DNA from: Microglena sp. YARC
Lineage: Eukaryota; Chlorophyta; Chlorophyceae; Chlamydomonadales; Chlamydomonadaceae
DNA length: 64,000 bases
NCBI GenBank assembly: GCA_022414725.1
Contig: CM039462.1
Span: forward strand, 97,408,963-97,472,962
Reading direction: 5' to 3'
Under the pieces are notes generated by a model. The model had not been told where the DNA came from, ran no database searches, and worked only from the letters and a program-made list of their open reading frames with translations. Of this stretch, positions 29,975-40,547 are shown one piece after another; the first letter of the stretch is position 1; each line of letters starts with the position of its first letter. A program made the position numbers and the translations under genes.

Positions 29975-30577
29975 CTAATCTTCCGCAAGCGTGAGGTCGC
30001 ACATGGGGGTCGACACACCAAAGCTGACCTCCTCCTCCTCTTCTGGTTGGGATGCGAACAAGTCCTGTAGCTTGGGCTTTTTAGCTGACGCATTCTTCGC
30101 GTCGTTCCTCCTCTGCGAACATGGCAAGCAATTACGATGAGCAAAGCAATGTTAGGCAAACTGTAACAAGCTAGAAAGAGGTATCGATATGCTAGTTACC
30201 TTGTTCGCAGCTTTAATCGCTGCTATATCTGACTCGCTTAGATCCTTGGCATTCGCAGCCTCCTCTGCGAGCTCCTGCTCGATTAGCTCCCGGTGTCTCA
30301 GCACCTGTGCATTGCTCGCAGCCTCCAATTCACGTCTGTTTATGATGTCTATGAGTTGTTTGTTCATCTCGCGCTGTTGCGCAGTGACAATGAATGGGTG
30401 TTCCGCGACTAGCTTGAGATAGTTGGTTGTCATGTCACTACAGCAATACTTAGCAGCAGTGACGATGCATGATGGCCTTCCGCATGTGGCATCCTCTCTT
30501 TCTACTTCAATTTGTTTCTGGCAAAGTCTCTCGGTAGAGGGATCGTATGCGATGCATTTGTGGGTCCTTGGTGCCAT
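29975..30577 (-). CDS. Two-exon gene for a 171-residue Cys-containing charged protein
   Basis: Exon 1 runs from the ATG at 30577 to 30200 (126 codons) and exon 2 from 30112 to 29975 (45 codons plus TAG), joined by an 87-base intron (30199-30113) with GTAACT donor and GTTCGCAG acceptor. Splicing keeps phase 0 and replaces a hydrophobic read-through with RRNDAKNASAKKPKLQDLF, then an acidic EEEEE and a TLAED end. The first ~45 residues carry six to seven Cys (CIAYD, CQKQ, CGRPSC, YCC), possibly a zinc-binding unit; the middle is a predicted charged helix (LRHRELIEQELAEEAANAK); KKPK could be a nuclear signal. It has a TATA-like box upstream and TGTAA signals downstream. No family recognised. It may be cellular or belong to the viral element next to it. 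Confidence 0.6.
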
Positions 30578-30642
30578 TTGAGAATGTCGCAGTTGCTAGA
30601 AAGAAATGAATGGACTCCGGACTCTGTGTGGACCTTCATTCA

Positions 30643-30662
30643 TATTATTATATATATATTAT
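30643..30662 (-). promoter_or_regulatory. TATA-like box upstream of the 171-residue gene
   Basis: TATATATATAATAATATG on the minus strand lies about 65-85 bases before the ATG at 30577. It is flanked by a threefold ACGACAAAAT repeat (30702-30735) shared with the neighbouring intergenic space. Confidence 0.4.
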
Positions 30663-30775
30663 CCACATTCGATTGAAAAAGAATGACACAGAATGATATT
30701 TCACGACAAAATACGACAAAATACGACAAAATACGATTCATTACACTTTGTTACACCTTTCTACTCTCCGCGCAC

Positions 30776-31075
30776 TTACATCATGACTTTGCCTATTCCC
30801 TGTGCTACTCTCCCTATCCCGCTAGCTTTAGACAGGATTTTCTCTGCTTCCGGTGAGAAGCCATGTAACGCACTTCCTACTGATCGTATCCCATCCGCCG
30901 CGGCACTTTGCCCGAGAATGTCCGCTATCCCCGCTGCGGCGTTAGAGACCGGTATAGAGAACTGTCCCACCTTCCGAGCTACACCTCCACCGAAATCTGC
31001 TACCTTCCTAACCACATTCCCGAAAGTGCCTACAGCCTTACCAACGCCAGATTTGAGAGTATTAAAGAATCCCAT
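30776..31075 (-). CDS. Small Gly/Ala-rich PX-like structural protein, 99 residues
   Basis: The protein starts MGFFNTLKSGVGKAVGTFG and is rich in Gly, Ala and Val with amphipathic stretches (VGQFSIPVSNAAAGIADIL). It starts 17 bases after the stop of the penton-like gene. Position after the minor capsid gene and this composition resemble the PX proteins of polintons and the membrane-active internal proteins of adenovirus-like particles. The resemblance is in position and composition only. The frame is intact. Confidence 0.5.
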   Translation of the reverse strand: MGFFNTLKSGVGKAVGTFGNVVRKVADFGGGVARKVGQFSIPVSNAAAGIADILGQSAAADGIRSVGSALHGFSPEAEKILSKASGIGRVAQGIGKVMM

Positions 31076-31092
31076 TAATATACTCTTTGATA

Positions 31093-31920
31093 TTATTTGA
31101 TGGAAAGTAAAAGCAATTTCTGGTCTATGGATTTCAAAATTGATAAAATAGAATTCATAGGATCATTATCAGATTCATAATCTATTCTGAGAGTGATGCT
31201 CCAGTCGTAGGGAAAAGGCCCTATAGAGTCTTTATGTTCATCTTTAATGCTCAAACTCAATTCTGACACATGTGAGGCGCTTGTATAGAAAGAAAAGTCG
31301 TCTGCTGTATTCTGATAAATGATATTGGCAAAACTTTCAACATTAACTGGTAGGCGGATCAATACATCACTCTCTTGCATATTGTTTTGACGAAAATTGT
31401 TGACAGCACTGTTAGTTACCTTGGGTAAATTGTGATGGATTGTCAGGAAACTTTCAAGATTTAAACGCAATGGAAAGGAGCTAACAATGGGAGCACCACC
31501 AGGTGTTTCGTGAGGCAGAAACCCAAACAAATAACTACTTTTATCTTTGAATTCGAATGAATACCCTGGCCCAGGAGGGTTGAATATACAAAGCCCGTTT
31601 GTTTCATTATGGGTTAGTGTCCATCCCGTAAGCAACACACCCAATTCTGTCAGCCAAGAATCAAGGGTATAGTTCCCAATTGGAATTCTGATTGATGTCT
31701 TGGTACCATTGTTGTTAACAATAAAGTCATTGTTACTTGCTCTAATCGAATAAAAACACCTGTTGATGATGACATCTGCAACTGTGACTTTCGTCCTCCC
31801 TCCATAGGGATTTTGCAGGACTCCTGCAGGCAATGATGTTGTGAAATTGTCAGGCGTTCCACTTGTTCGAAACGTGCTTGATATGTACAACAGTTGTGTT
31901 TTCAAGACAGGTGGAGACAT
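31093..31920 (-). CDS. Penton / minor-capsid-like protein, 275 residues
   Basis: An intact frame from the ATG at 31920. The N-terminus reads LLYISSTFRTSGTPDNFTTS, followed by VTVADVIINRCFYSI, a short NNN turn, then IRIPIGNYTLDSWLTEL and later FEFKDKSSYLFGFLPHETP. The order D/S-x-R-x-SGT-x-x-NF, then V-x-V-x-x-A-x-I-N-x-x-Y-x-I, then I-P-x-GNY-T, then LGF is a pattern I know from the minor capsid (penton, single jelly-roll) proteins of polintons and polinton-like viruses. A charged C-terminus ends LKSIDQKLLLLSIK. Neighbours (ATPase upstream, PX-like downstream) agree. No catalytic residues are expected. Confidence 0.55.
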   Translation of the reverse strand: MSPPVLKTQLLYISSTFRTSGTPDNFTTSLPAGVLQNPYGGRTKVTVADVIINRCFYSIRASNNDFIVNNNGTKTSIRIPIGNYTLDSWLTELGVLLTGWTLTHNETNGLCIFNPPGPGYSFEFKDKSSYLFGFLPHETPGGAPIVSSFPLRLNLESFLTIHHNLPKVTNSAVNNFRQNNMQESDVLIRLPVNVESFANIIYQNTADDFSFYTSASHVSELSLSIKDEHKDSIGPFPYDWSITLRIDYESDNDPMNSILSILKSIDQKLLLLSIK

Positions 31921-31938
31921 TTTATAATATGGGATATA

Positions 31939-32184
31939 TTATACTGTAACATTTTGTATTGTAACCAAGCCATCTAAAACCTCAGTACCAGAAACAGGTT
32001 TAATTTTATTCAGCAAGTCTTTCCTGATAGCTTTCTTGTCCCTATACAACAATGGTTTATTGATATGTACAGAAATAGCTACATCTACCAAGTATTCAGG
32101 TAGACCAGGAGACATGTCTAAAATTGCAGCTCTGAAGTTTTTGTATTCATTCGTTTGCTTGTATTCTTGTGTCAAAGAGGCCAT
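31939..32184 (-). CDS. Hypothetical 81-residue protein of the viral block
   Basis: Begins MASLTQEYKQTNEYKNF and contains DMSPGLPEYLVDVAISVH and YRDKKAIRKDLLNKIKP. Soluble, mixed charge, no membrane segment. It starts 30 bases after the ATPase stop and ends 18 bases before the start of the penton-like gene, so it is probably a genuine small gene. No family recognised. Confidence 0.5.
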   Translation of the reverse strand: MASLTQEYKQTNEYKNFRAAILDMSPGLPEYLVDVAISVHINKPLLYRDKKAIRKDLLNKIKPVSGTEVLDGLVTIQNVTV

Positions 32185-32214
32185 TCTTTAACAATCAGTT
32201 AGAAATAAAATGTC

Positions 32215-33076
32215 TTATTGCAGGTTCAGAACAATATCAAAGTTTTTCTTGAACCTATTTAGTTTGTCTCCTGTGAAATCTATAACAAGAGAGTCATGCT
32301 CATCCTGTGTTGCATGTATATACAGCCTCTCAAACTTCTTCAAGGTGAGAGTAGAGCTGACTTCATCATGAAGATCTACCAATATTTTGGTTGATGCAAA
32401 CTTGAATAAAAACGAACAATGAAGTATTAGTTCTGATGCTCTTGGGTATAGCTTTCAAATTCTGTGAGCAAATCATGATGTTTATACCCAAATGCCTGTT
32501 CTTCAAAACCAAGTTTGTCAATGCTGATTTACCCACACTTTTGAATGCACTACTACCCACCAGATCATCCAATACAAAATAATTTATTGCACCGTTTGGG
32601 TATCTACAAGTAGGCTTTTGGTATGCAGTTCTCTCAAGAAAATCTATCTCATCAAATGTCAATGCATCTATTTTTCCATTGAAAAACTTTGACCAAACTT
32701 GCAAATCTTTCTTGTATTCTGCAGTGTTTTGTTTTTCTTGTTTGATGTCTTCTATAACTTCTAAAAGCTTGGAGTCACTGTAATCATTTACAATATCAGA
32801 AGGATCAATCTTCAGACAATTGAATACTGGATTTGCATCATGCGTGGGGCTAAAAACAATAACTCTCATAGCTTGGTTTTTATCAAAACCCGCAAGCTCA
32901 TATTGTTTCAATAATTGGCAAACAGAATATGTTTTACCAGTCCCTCGGCTCCCAATGAAAAGGGCTACAAAATAGTTGCGTGGCAGGGACGTGTTTAAAC
33001 ATTGTGGGTAAGTGTTTGGCTTATAAACGAGTTTTTTATGAATAAAATTACTGACTGCGTTTTCTGTGATATTCAT
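32215..33076 (-). CDS. A32-like (FtsK/HerA superfamily) genome-packaging ATPase, one frameshift
   Basis: The N-terminal 230 residues are open from the ATG at 33076. Walker A is GSRGTGKT (residues 42-49), Walker B is YFVLDD (166-171), and a RHLGINIMICSQN motif (194-206) matches the conserved sensor region of A32-type ATPases, which drive DNA into preformed capsids. A one-base shift at the A5 run 32408-32412 moves the reading frame; the other frame continues FKFASTKILVDLHDEV and LNRFKKNFDIVLNLQ to a stop at 32215, giving about 286 residues, normal for the family. Whether the shift is real or an assembly error in a homopolymer cannot be told from sequence. It overlaps the preceding gene by 29 bases. 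This is the firmest identification in the block. Confidence 0.75.
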
Positions 33077-33606
33077 CTATTTTTACAGGACATAATATTT
33101 TACTAAAAAGGGCATTGTGACCCAGGGAAGAGTGATTGATAAGCCAGTCGTTTCCATCATTCATTATTTTCTGTCTAAACAGTTCAACAGTTTCCTCCTG
33201 GCTTATTTTTGGAACTTTTGTAACGTTCAAGCGTTTTTTAATTTGTCTTGACATCTGTTTCACTTCAACTTCTTCTGATTCTGGCTGGGAATCATCTGTT
33301 ATCACCTGTTCGTCTTCGTCAGAGTCATCATCACTAACAACAATAGTTGTCTTCAGTTTCTTATTGACTGCCTTCTTACGAAGTTTCATCTCAGTAGCCT
33401 TTTCTTGTTGCTTTACTTGTTTCTCCTGTTTCTGGAGCTGTTTCTCTTGTCTACTGATTTCTCCTAATTCTTTTCTCTTGGCCCAAGCTTTTTCCCCGTG
33501 CTCTTGCTAGTACCTCTTTCTGCTTCTGAGACATGACCCTCTTTGCTTTGGGTTGAATCACTTCCACATCCTCCAAATTGTTACTGAGTTGTTCAATATC
33601 CTCCAT
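33048..33606 (-). CDS. Highly charged ~186-residue protein, one frameshift
   Basis: I take the ATG at 33606 (MEDIEQLSNNLEDVEV). The frame shifts within the TTTTTCCCC run at 33489-33497; the second frame continues KAWAKRKELGEISRQEKQL, a Gln/Lys-rich coiled-coil segment, then VSDDDSDEDEQVITDD and a C-terminal DWLINHSSLGHNALFS. Basic N-terminal and acidic central patches suggest a nucleic-acid-binding or scaffold role, but no family is recognised. The 3' end overlaps the start of the ATPase. Confidence 0.5.
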
Positions 33607-33690
33607 ATATAATTTCAAGTTAGAAAATAATAAAAACAATTACTGGAATTTACAAATGATCACTGGAATTTTGGAACCACAGAGATGTCC

Positions 33691-33864
33691 TCAGGATGTG
33701 TATGGCTTTGGCTTGTTGGGTAAAGGACGACCCCACAGCAACTCAGTCTCATGTAACGGTTGTCGGATCATTCTCCTACCTACATAGTTTGTAGCTGGTT
33801 TGGCATATTGAATGGCTCTATTAGGCCATGTTTCTAGACAGAGAGGTGGCAAATATTTATCCAT
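33691..33864 (-). CDS. Small basic Pro-rich protein, 57 residues
   Basis: Begins MDKYLPPLCLETWPNRAIQ and ends LPNKPKPYTS. Starts nine bases after the stop of the preceding structural gene, in a block where all frames are tightly packed. Low complexity is absent. No family recognised. Confidence 0.4.
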   Translation of the reverse strand: MDKYLPPLCLETWPNRAIQYAKPATNYVGRRMIRQPLHETELLWGRPLPNKPKPYTS

Positions 33865-33872
33865 TTTATATA

Positions 33873-34893
33873 TTACCTTGTGAAAAAGTATTTCGAGCCG
33901 TTTTCACCAGTATCTATCTCCAAAAGAGAGTTGTACTTGACGAATAAAATTGAATAGTTCCTCGTGTTGATATTACCAGTGCTGTGAAATGTGATGGTAT
34001 AGGGTATGTCTTCATCCATTACATCTATTGTAGACCCAGGGCCCACTGACGAGTTGCTATAGTACTTGCACTTCGTATTAATAGGTACCATCCTTTGTCA
34101 ATGTAGTCATGTGTTCCATTGATCTGTTTGTCATTGTCAAAAATCATGTCCAAGTATTCATTTGCCCTGAAATAGTTTATTGGGTGGTCTGCAACAGGTA
34201 TATTGTTGACACTAATACCAACATAAACTGGAGCATCATTTGTTATAATACTTGGAATGCCTTGTGAAAAATAGTAGCTTGTCCCGTTATAGTCTTGGGT
34301 TGAAGTCTTGGAGTGGAAATCTTCTGTCATGAACGTTGCAATAGCATACTCAATATCCCTGAAGCAATGTATATATTAGTTTGTTGGTTTTCGTTTTCAT
34401 GAGTTGAAACAGGATGAGAATTGTCAAATTCAACACGTTCTGTGACATTGTCTTGAAATTTCACTTCGAACAATAAGGGTGTAGATCGGAAATCTCATAG
34501 CTTGTTGATTCATTTTCTCTCAACAATACTGCATCATCTGCCCAAACAATACAGATTCGAACCCTGCCTTTGATTAAACAGTCCTTGTACCTAATACCAT
34601 GGAAACGGTCAATAACATATGGCTCATCATCTGACATGGAAATTAAGATCCACAGCCTGAGCATTAGCCCAACAATATTGGAGGAAGTCGCAGTGGGTGT
34701 TATGAACAGCCATTAGTCTTGTGGAGGTGATGATAATGTTGATGGACTGGACCTCAACGTCATCAAAACGAAACTGATAATGAGAACTGATTAAGCAATC
34801 TATTCCCCTGGGTGCAACACCATCCGAATTAAAGAGTGAACAAAAGCTTGACACTGGATAAATCCCAAATGGACCATCAGTCATTTCAAACAC
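33873..34893 (-). pseudogene. Unassigned viral structural-type gene, several frameshifts
   Basis: Successive minus-strand frames without overlap in content cover 1 kb. Segments: FEMTDGPFGIYPVSSFCSLF (from 34893), SDDEPYVIDRFHGIRYKDC (near 34635), NVTERVEFDNSHPVSTHEN (near 34430), GTSYYFSQGIPSIITNDAPV (near 34285), and SNSSVGPGSTIDVMDEDIPY to a stop at 33873. They read as one protein of about 340 residues interrupted by at least three shifts. Beta-rich composition and position between the capsid gene and the ATPase suggest a capsid-associated protein; it may be a second minor capsid protein. No family recognised. Confidence 0.45.
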
Positions 34894-34975
34894 GGTCTGT
34901 GTTTGGGGGTAAACCTGTTTTTGTTTCCTATTGGCTCAATTCTATGGATTTAGTAATGTTTTGAGGAAGTGCACC

Positions 34976-36233
34976 TCATTTATATTTATTGACATTTATA
35001 ATTATTGTGTATTGTATAGAACTAAATTCGAGCATCCTCCCCGCTCCCACACGGATCATGCTACTACACTCAAATAAACACACCATTGCAGTCAAGTTGG
35101 CTGAGCCTGACTGGCTCCACTGAAACGCCTTGAGACTCGAATGCTCCAATCGAACTGTTCCCCTCTTTGTGTATCAATGCCCGACATGAACTCGATCATC
35201 ATTGTGGCAGAACTTGCATGGAGGAGAACAAAGAATTATCACGCCAGCTTGCAAATGAAATCACAAAGGGACTTGACCCCTCCGTAGGGTGTCCTGCAAT
35301 TGGTTGTAAGAACTTTTGTGTTAACGAAAAACACTGTCCACAGTTTGGCCCTAAAATCTGGATAATAAGTCCCATTTAGCTGTTGGAACTGAGGCAGCTT
35401 TCCATCCCAGTCGCTTTCCTGACGAACGTGTTACAGTTGTTGGTCACTGCATTCCAATGCTCCAGTAGTTGCACATTGTCTAAAAAGTTATGTCCCCAGA
35501 GCTCGATTAACCGACTGGGACGACACACTAAATTGGTGGACTGGCTATAACTTGATGCAAGCTGATGAAAATGAAAAAATAGTTCTTGAACCATGATTTC
35601 ATACAACACCTCCATTTTGCAGAAAGGCATGTGTGTGCGGCATCAAAGAGCCCATCATCTATTGAGATAGTATCAACACTTTAATGAAATGTGCTGATAG
35701 AATAAATTGTCCTCCGCCCAAGTTAGACAATTGGATCCATCTAGCTTATCCTAAGGCGAACCTGCCCTAGAGTTTGGTATCCAATATGCTGGGCTGAAAG
35801 CTATTGAGAGTCAGCCAATTACAAATGCAATAATCTTTTGGGATACCGATGGGAATAGCTGAACCATCACCTCCGATTGGACAATCTTACGTCTGTTGTG
35901 CAATCTGCACCAAAAGGATGTATCAGCCAATATATATTAAAAAGCTGATATAATTGGAGAACCCCCTATCACTTGCCCATTCACTTCCAAGTCGCACCTT
36001 GTGTGATTGATTCAATGTGTTCCTTGGCATGCCCCCCAGTATCTGTGATTGCTTTGAAACTCATTATCAGGCTATCAGTATCTATCAAAGTGTTGGAAGG
36101 CATGTCGACTGTAATCACACCATTGTTGGTAGCAGGAAGTACTATTAAGCGTGGGACAGCCGTGTTTAGTGTCCTCGACTATATGTTAGAGATCCGTTTA
36201 ATGTTACTGGAGGTTTTTTGAGTATGCAGACAT
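34976..36233 (-). pseudogene. Double-jelly-roll major capsid protein, multiply frameshifted
   Basis: Reading the minus strand from the ATG at 36233 (MSAYSK), segments in all three frames follow the order expected of polinton-like virus and virophage capsid proteins. Landmarks: NTAVPRLIVLPATNNGVI (about 36105-36160), LEVNGQVIGGSP (35956-35991), SFQPSILDTKL (35768-35800), VDTISIDDGLFD (about 35642-35677), STNFSVSSQSVN (35505-35542), LNGTYYPDFRAK (35350-35385) and MIRVGAGRMLEF (35020-35059), with a stop at 34976. At least six frameshifts or stops separate them, so no intact protein can be made from this sequence as given. Total span corresponds to about 415 codons, somewhat short for the family. 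Identification rests on recalled family motifs. Confidence 0.6.
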
Positions 36234-36239
36234 GTAGTT

Positions 36240-39200
36240 ATATACTCTAGTATTTTGATAATAAATCAAAGTTTATTTTTCAGATAATTATAGATATCTG
36301 ATATAATAATGATTTTTGGTTCTCCGTTTGTCAAGAGTCTTTGTCATCCAGGCTCATTAGAACGTTCTTGTTTCGGTTGCAATTGCAAGCCACTCCCTCT
36401 TAGATTTGGCCACTTGACCTCTGGTGATGCGTGCCTGAAGTCAAATCTATCTAGTGACAGCCTCAAATCATACCGTTTTTAGGTAGCTGCGCATAATTGA
36501 CATTAGCATTCGGAGAGCGAGAGAAGTTCTAGGTAAGTGCTCTATATACGCTCCGTTCCTTGAACAATTTGTGCAGGTTTTGCAGATCTAGCAAGCTGTT
36601 CACTACAGAGTATACCCCCATACAGCCTGAGCTATCTATTTGACTGGCGTATGCTGTTTGGTATCTCTATTACAATATCGCATTAAGCCACTGTAAGTGA
36701 CACATTAAGCGGACGACAGACGCGCCAATCTATACACAGAACGAGAGATAACGTTACAACAAGACGTACACTAAAGGACACAGCGGTGGCCAAGTGATGC
36801 CTGTACACTAGAATAGGACCCTAACGGATCTGTGCACCCTGACACCGTTTAACACAGAATGTCAGGGAAGAAGGAATAAGACACAGAGAGACAGGCAGCT
36901 CCAATAGGAAGCTGACACGATCACTAAAGGATGCACCTCCAGCTTCTACGGGAAGCTACTCACTATGGGAACTATCAGGGCCAACTCTAAAGGGAGTACA
37001 TCAATATTCACCAAGTCACATAACTAGAGCACCGCAATTCAATCTGACATCCAACCTCACTTGACACGGTTGACATACAATACTACTACTCCACCTATCG
37101 GCACTGGGACATAGAACTAATGCTAACAGATTAAAAAAAAAAATTAAAGAACTCCGAAAAACGACAGAAACTTCAAAAACCCAAAGTGTAACATGCAACG
37201 AAGACCAAGCAAAATACCACAGACTGCTATCAGCTATACATCACTTCAAGAGGACAGAATATCACGGAACAGACGCCACCTAATCTATACCAAGACGAAG
37301 AATACTTACACAACTGGAACCCACTCACGTGCACACCAGTGGTGAACGGGACCGTTGCCTTAACCTAAACTAGAACCTAAGTCCAGTAATCATCCACATT
37401 CGAAGATCAACGGTAAACCCTACTACGAGAGTCGTCACCACTGATCACTCAAAGAACACATCTGCGGGAAGCTGTCAGTACGGAAGCGTGTCACATAACT
37501 TCAGGACCGAGTTCTAAGGATACAGAAGTATCACCAGTCATAAACCGCGTGATGCAACGCAATTCATGCTATACTCCACCTATACAACAGTGACATGACA
37601 GATACTATACTCCACCCCTATGGCACTGGGACATAGAACTATATTAACAATATAAAAAAAAAAAATCAAAGGAACTCCCGAAAAAACGAAACCCATAATG
37701 AAACCAGAAAGGTGAAATGAAGGAAGTAACAAGCAAAAACCAAATTATGCCTAGTGGAAAACTAAAATATCTAACCAGTTCAGTAACAACTGAATAGAAA
37801 ACCCGATCCGGAAAAACCTTAATGCCATCAAAGATAACGAGAGACCACTCTAAAAGAACCAAAAAAAAAATTCCAGAACACCATGTAGCAAAAGTCAAGA
37901 AAACATGAACCAAAAAACAAATTGGTCTAAGGAAAGCAGTCAATTCAAACCATCTGCAATGAACCCAGAAACAACCCAAGGATCAAGGGCTGTGAAATGG
38001 TGTCACAAGTTATCAACTGTTTCCATAGCAACAGCAAGGAGCCATCCTCCACCGCTCCTATTAGTGATGAGACTAACATCAATGTGCTTGCTGCGATAGA
38101 AAGCTGCCAGTCTTTGCAGCTCACGGACTACCTAAGTTATCACCCTGAACTGCTATACCAAATTCACAAGGCAGGCCTTAGACCACTCTCAATTTCTTCA
38201 ACCATTGTACCTCCTGGCAGCTTGGGACAGGCCTATACTCAAGCCTCACTATAGCTATAGCCAACGGTACTGCCGCTTGCCTCATCACAGCTTTACCTAA
38301 ATCGCACCCCCCAGCTAGCACAGCAAAACCATTCTGAGACCTCTCTTCAACCCATCATCAGCAAAAGAGAATCACAAAGACAGTAAAAGAAACTCAGCTG
38401 TGGACAGTGAGACCCAGTGGAATGTTTCTCAAATACAACAGAAATCTACTTGGCAGCATTCCAAGAAGACTGAGAGTTGACAGAACCTGGACACAGTAGC
38501 TCAACAACAGCAAAAGAAATATCACGCTGGCAGAGTAGCCAGGTATAAGCAAAGCCACACCACCAAAGAGTACTGCTATTTAACGCAGATACACCAAGTT
38601 TCAGAAACAGTGACTGGACATGGGAGCCAGCAACTTCGGTGGCAGCAGAAGTGAGACCAAAACTTACCCACCAGATCAACAATGTAGTGTGCTGAGACAG
38701 GTTGATCTGAACACACCCTGCCTCAGAGTCAACAACCAGCTAAAGAGAGCAACTGAACAGAACACCATTTTGCTCCCATCCACCTTTATCCATAGCTTGA
38801 TCGCACACAATAACCATCCACGCTCACTAAAAGCACAAATGAAAATCATCTACAATTAGGTCAGGACATACTCCCCACCATCAGGAATCCTTCCTGAAAT
38901 ACAGACAGGTTCAGCCTTGCACATAGTAAACCATGTCAATCATAACCCGTTTGACATCCCTTCTCCAAGCCTGGTACACTGTGTTCAAACCATAAAGACT
39001 GAGCAGCTGCACACATAAGGGACACCCTTGAGAGACAAGACTTTAAAACCAGTCAAGCTTCTGAGTGGCAGTACAGGTCCAACCAAGGTTCCAGCTTAGC
39101 ATTATTACGGAAGCATCTGATGCTGCAGCTCATGCTACCAAACATTCTTCCCTATGATGAGTAGCAGAGAGAGACTCTTAACCTGCTTTAGAGGAGAACA

Positions 39201-40547
39201 GGGCATGATACATATAAGAGTCCAGCCCCAGACGCCTGCCAAAAACACCACGAACCACAAAACAGTGCTTGACAGCGGATTGGAACCACCAACTCCAAAC
39301 CTTCCTCACAACAACACCCTGCAGACAGGATCTTCTGCTGTGAGCTGTGGATGAGACCAAGTGCTCATGGCGAACAAGGAACCATCTCACCTTCATAGCA
39401 AGAAAGCCAATCTAGTCCTCAGATTGGTAAGCAACCATGCAGCTTAATAGGACAGTATCAGTGAGTCAGCACGTCTCCCACGTACAAGCAGTACTTAACG
39501 CAGCGGCGGTATCACACATATCAGCGTAAACCATTAGTAAAGCCCCAGCGCCAACAACTGCCCGAGTGAACAGGGCCGCCTATTGCCTCAAATCAACGAA
39601 GCCTGGGATCGACCGAACACCCCACCATACGCAGTTATCGAACCAGAACCACGTGTTCAAGATCATCCACCCTTGCTCTGTCAGCAAAGGCTACATCTCA
39701 CAGGGCTATACCCGATTGTTCCACAGGAACGCAGACCCGCGAGTGTGTTCAACAACACCGATGCACCAAGCGGCGGGTGCACATTAAGGATGCAACTGTA
39801 AGAGGCTCCACCATGATCATAGGCTGCCTTAACATCCTAGAGCTTCACCGTACGACGTGGCGCAGAGACGGGTGGCGACCCCTGAGATCGGCTGAGATTG
39901 TCCGCTAGTAACCGCAGAAACTCGCCCCCCAGTGCTTCTACCCAATACAAGATACCACCTTGCCCTACTCATTACTCAGAGTATCTTATGCCAGACCAGT
40001 GGTCAACAAGTGGGAAAGCAAAGGATCTATCGAACTCGACTGCAGCCCAGCTGTGTCCCCGTTAGATAGCGCAGGGATGCTAGAGACATAACGGAGACCC
40101 ATCATAGGGAGGAAGCCCAGAACTGCCAGTTAATGACTACAAACTCTCATAGAAGAGTACATCACATAACTTCTACTACGACCTGCGCAAATCTTTGAAC
40201 CCAAACAATAACCCTTACCACCAGAAGAGTACCCACCAGTCTACAGATAAGCCTTTCGCCAGCTGTACGTTTCCTTCCCATTGACTAAAGATAGCGTCAG
40301 CAGGACAACAAACACCAACCAAACAACGACACATAGCCACCGATCCCGATAAAACAATCATAGGTTGCTCCCTCATTGGCACCGATTGACGAATGTAACA
40401 AGCAGCTAGGAAGATAGGGCCAGAAAACTTAGCATTAACTCCAGTGGATAGCTCCTACGACAGCACTGTCAAGCGCCCAATAGTATACTTCCACAGTTGC
40501 ATTCTGCTCGAACAGCGTATAGTCCACATAACTCATTACTGCACCCC
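36240..40547. other. Unassigned 4.3 kb, possible decayed element
   Basis: Unlike the rest of the window this stretch lacks microsatellites. A block containing GGCACTGGGACATAGAACTA and an A9-A11 run followed by AAAGGAACTCC-GAAAAACGA occurs twice (about 37090-37170 and 37610-37690). Short plus-strand frames of ordinary composition (for example 37997-38254 and 38620-38859, the latter with LRVNNQLKRATEQNTILLPS) look like pieces of degraded coding sequence but I cannot assign a family. A resemblance of the second to the pre-integrase region of BEL/Pao-type retroelements is faint. Confidence 0.3.

Larger units (their letters stand above)
30776..36233 (-). mobile_element. Endogenous polinton-like virus / virophage-like capsid module
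   Basis: Eight minus-strand genes lie in 5.5 kb with spacers of 10-80 bases or slight overlaps, unlike the gene-poor surroundings. Order of transcription: major capsid protein, unassigned gene, small basic protein, charged protein, A32-like packaging ATPase, 81-residue protein, penton/minor-capsid-like protein, Gly/Ala-rich PX-like protein. This morphogenesis set is that of polinton-like viruses, polintons and virophages. No protein-primed polymerase, integrase or Ulp1-type protease is seen, so the copy may be partial or continue into the unassigned DNA at 36.3-40.5 kb. I could not find terminal inverted repeats. The AT-rich composition and absence of microsatellites also set the block apart. 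Confidence 0.65.

Noticed and set aside
30693..31100. 135-codon plus-strand frame
   Set aside because: Shadow of the PX-like gene on the minus strand, which has better context and composition.
38620..38859. BEL/Pao or other retroelement integrase remnant
   Set aside because: A single faint motif (LRVNNQLK...ILLPS) without zinc-binding HHCC or DDE residues; not enough to call.
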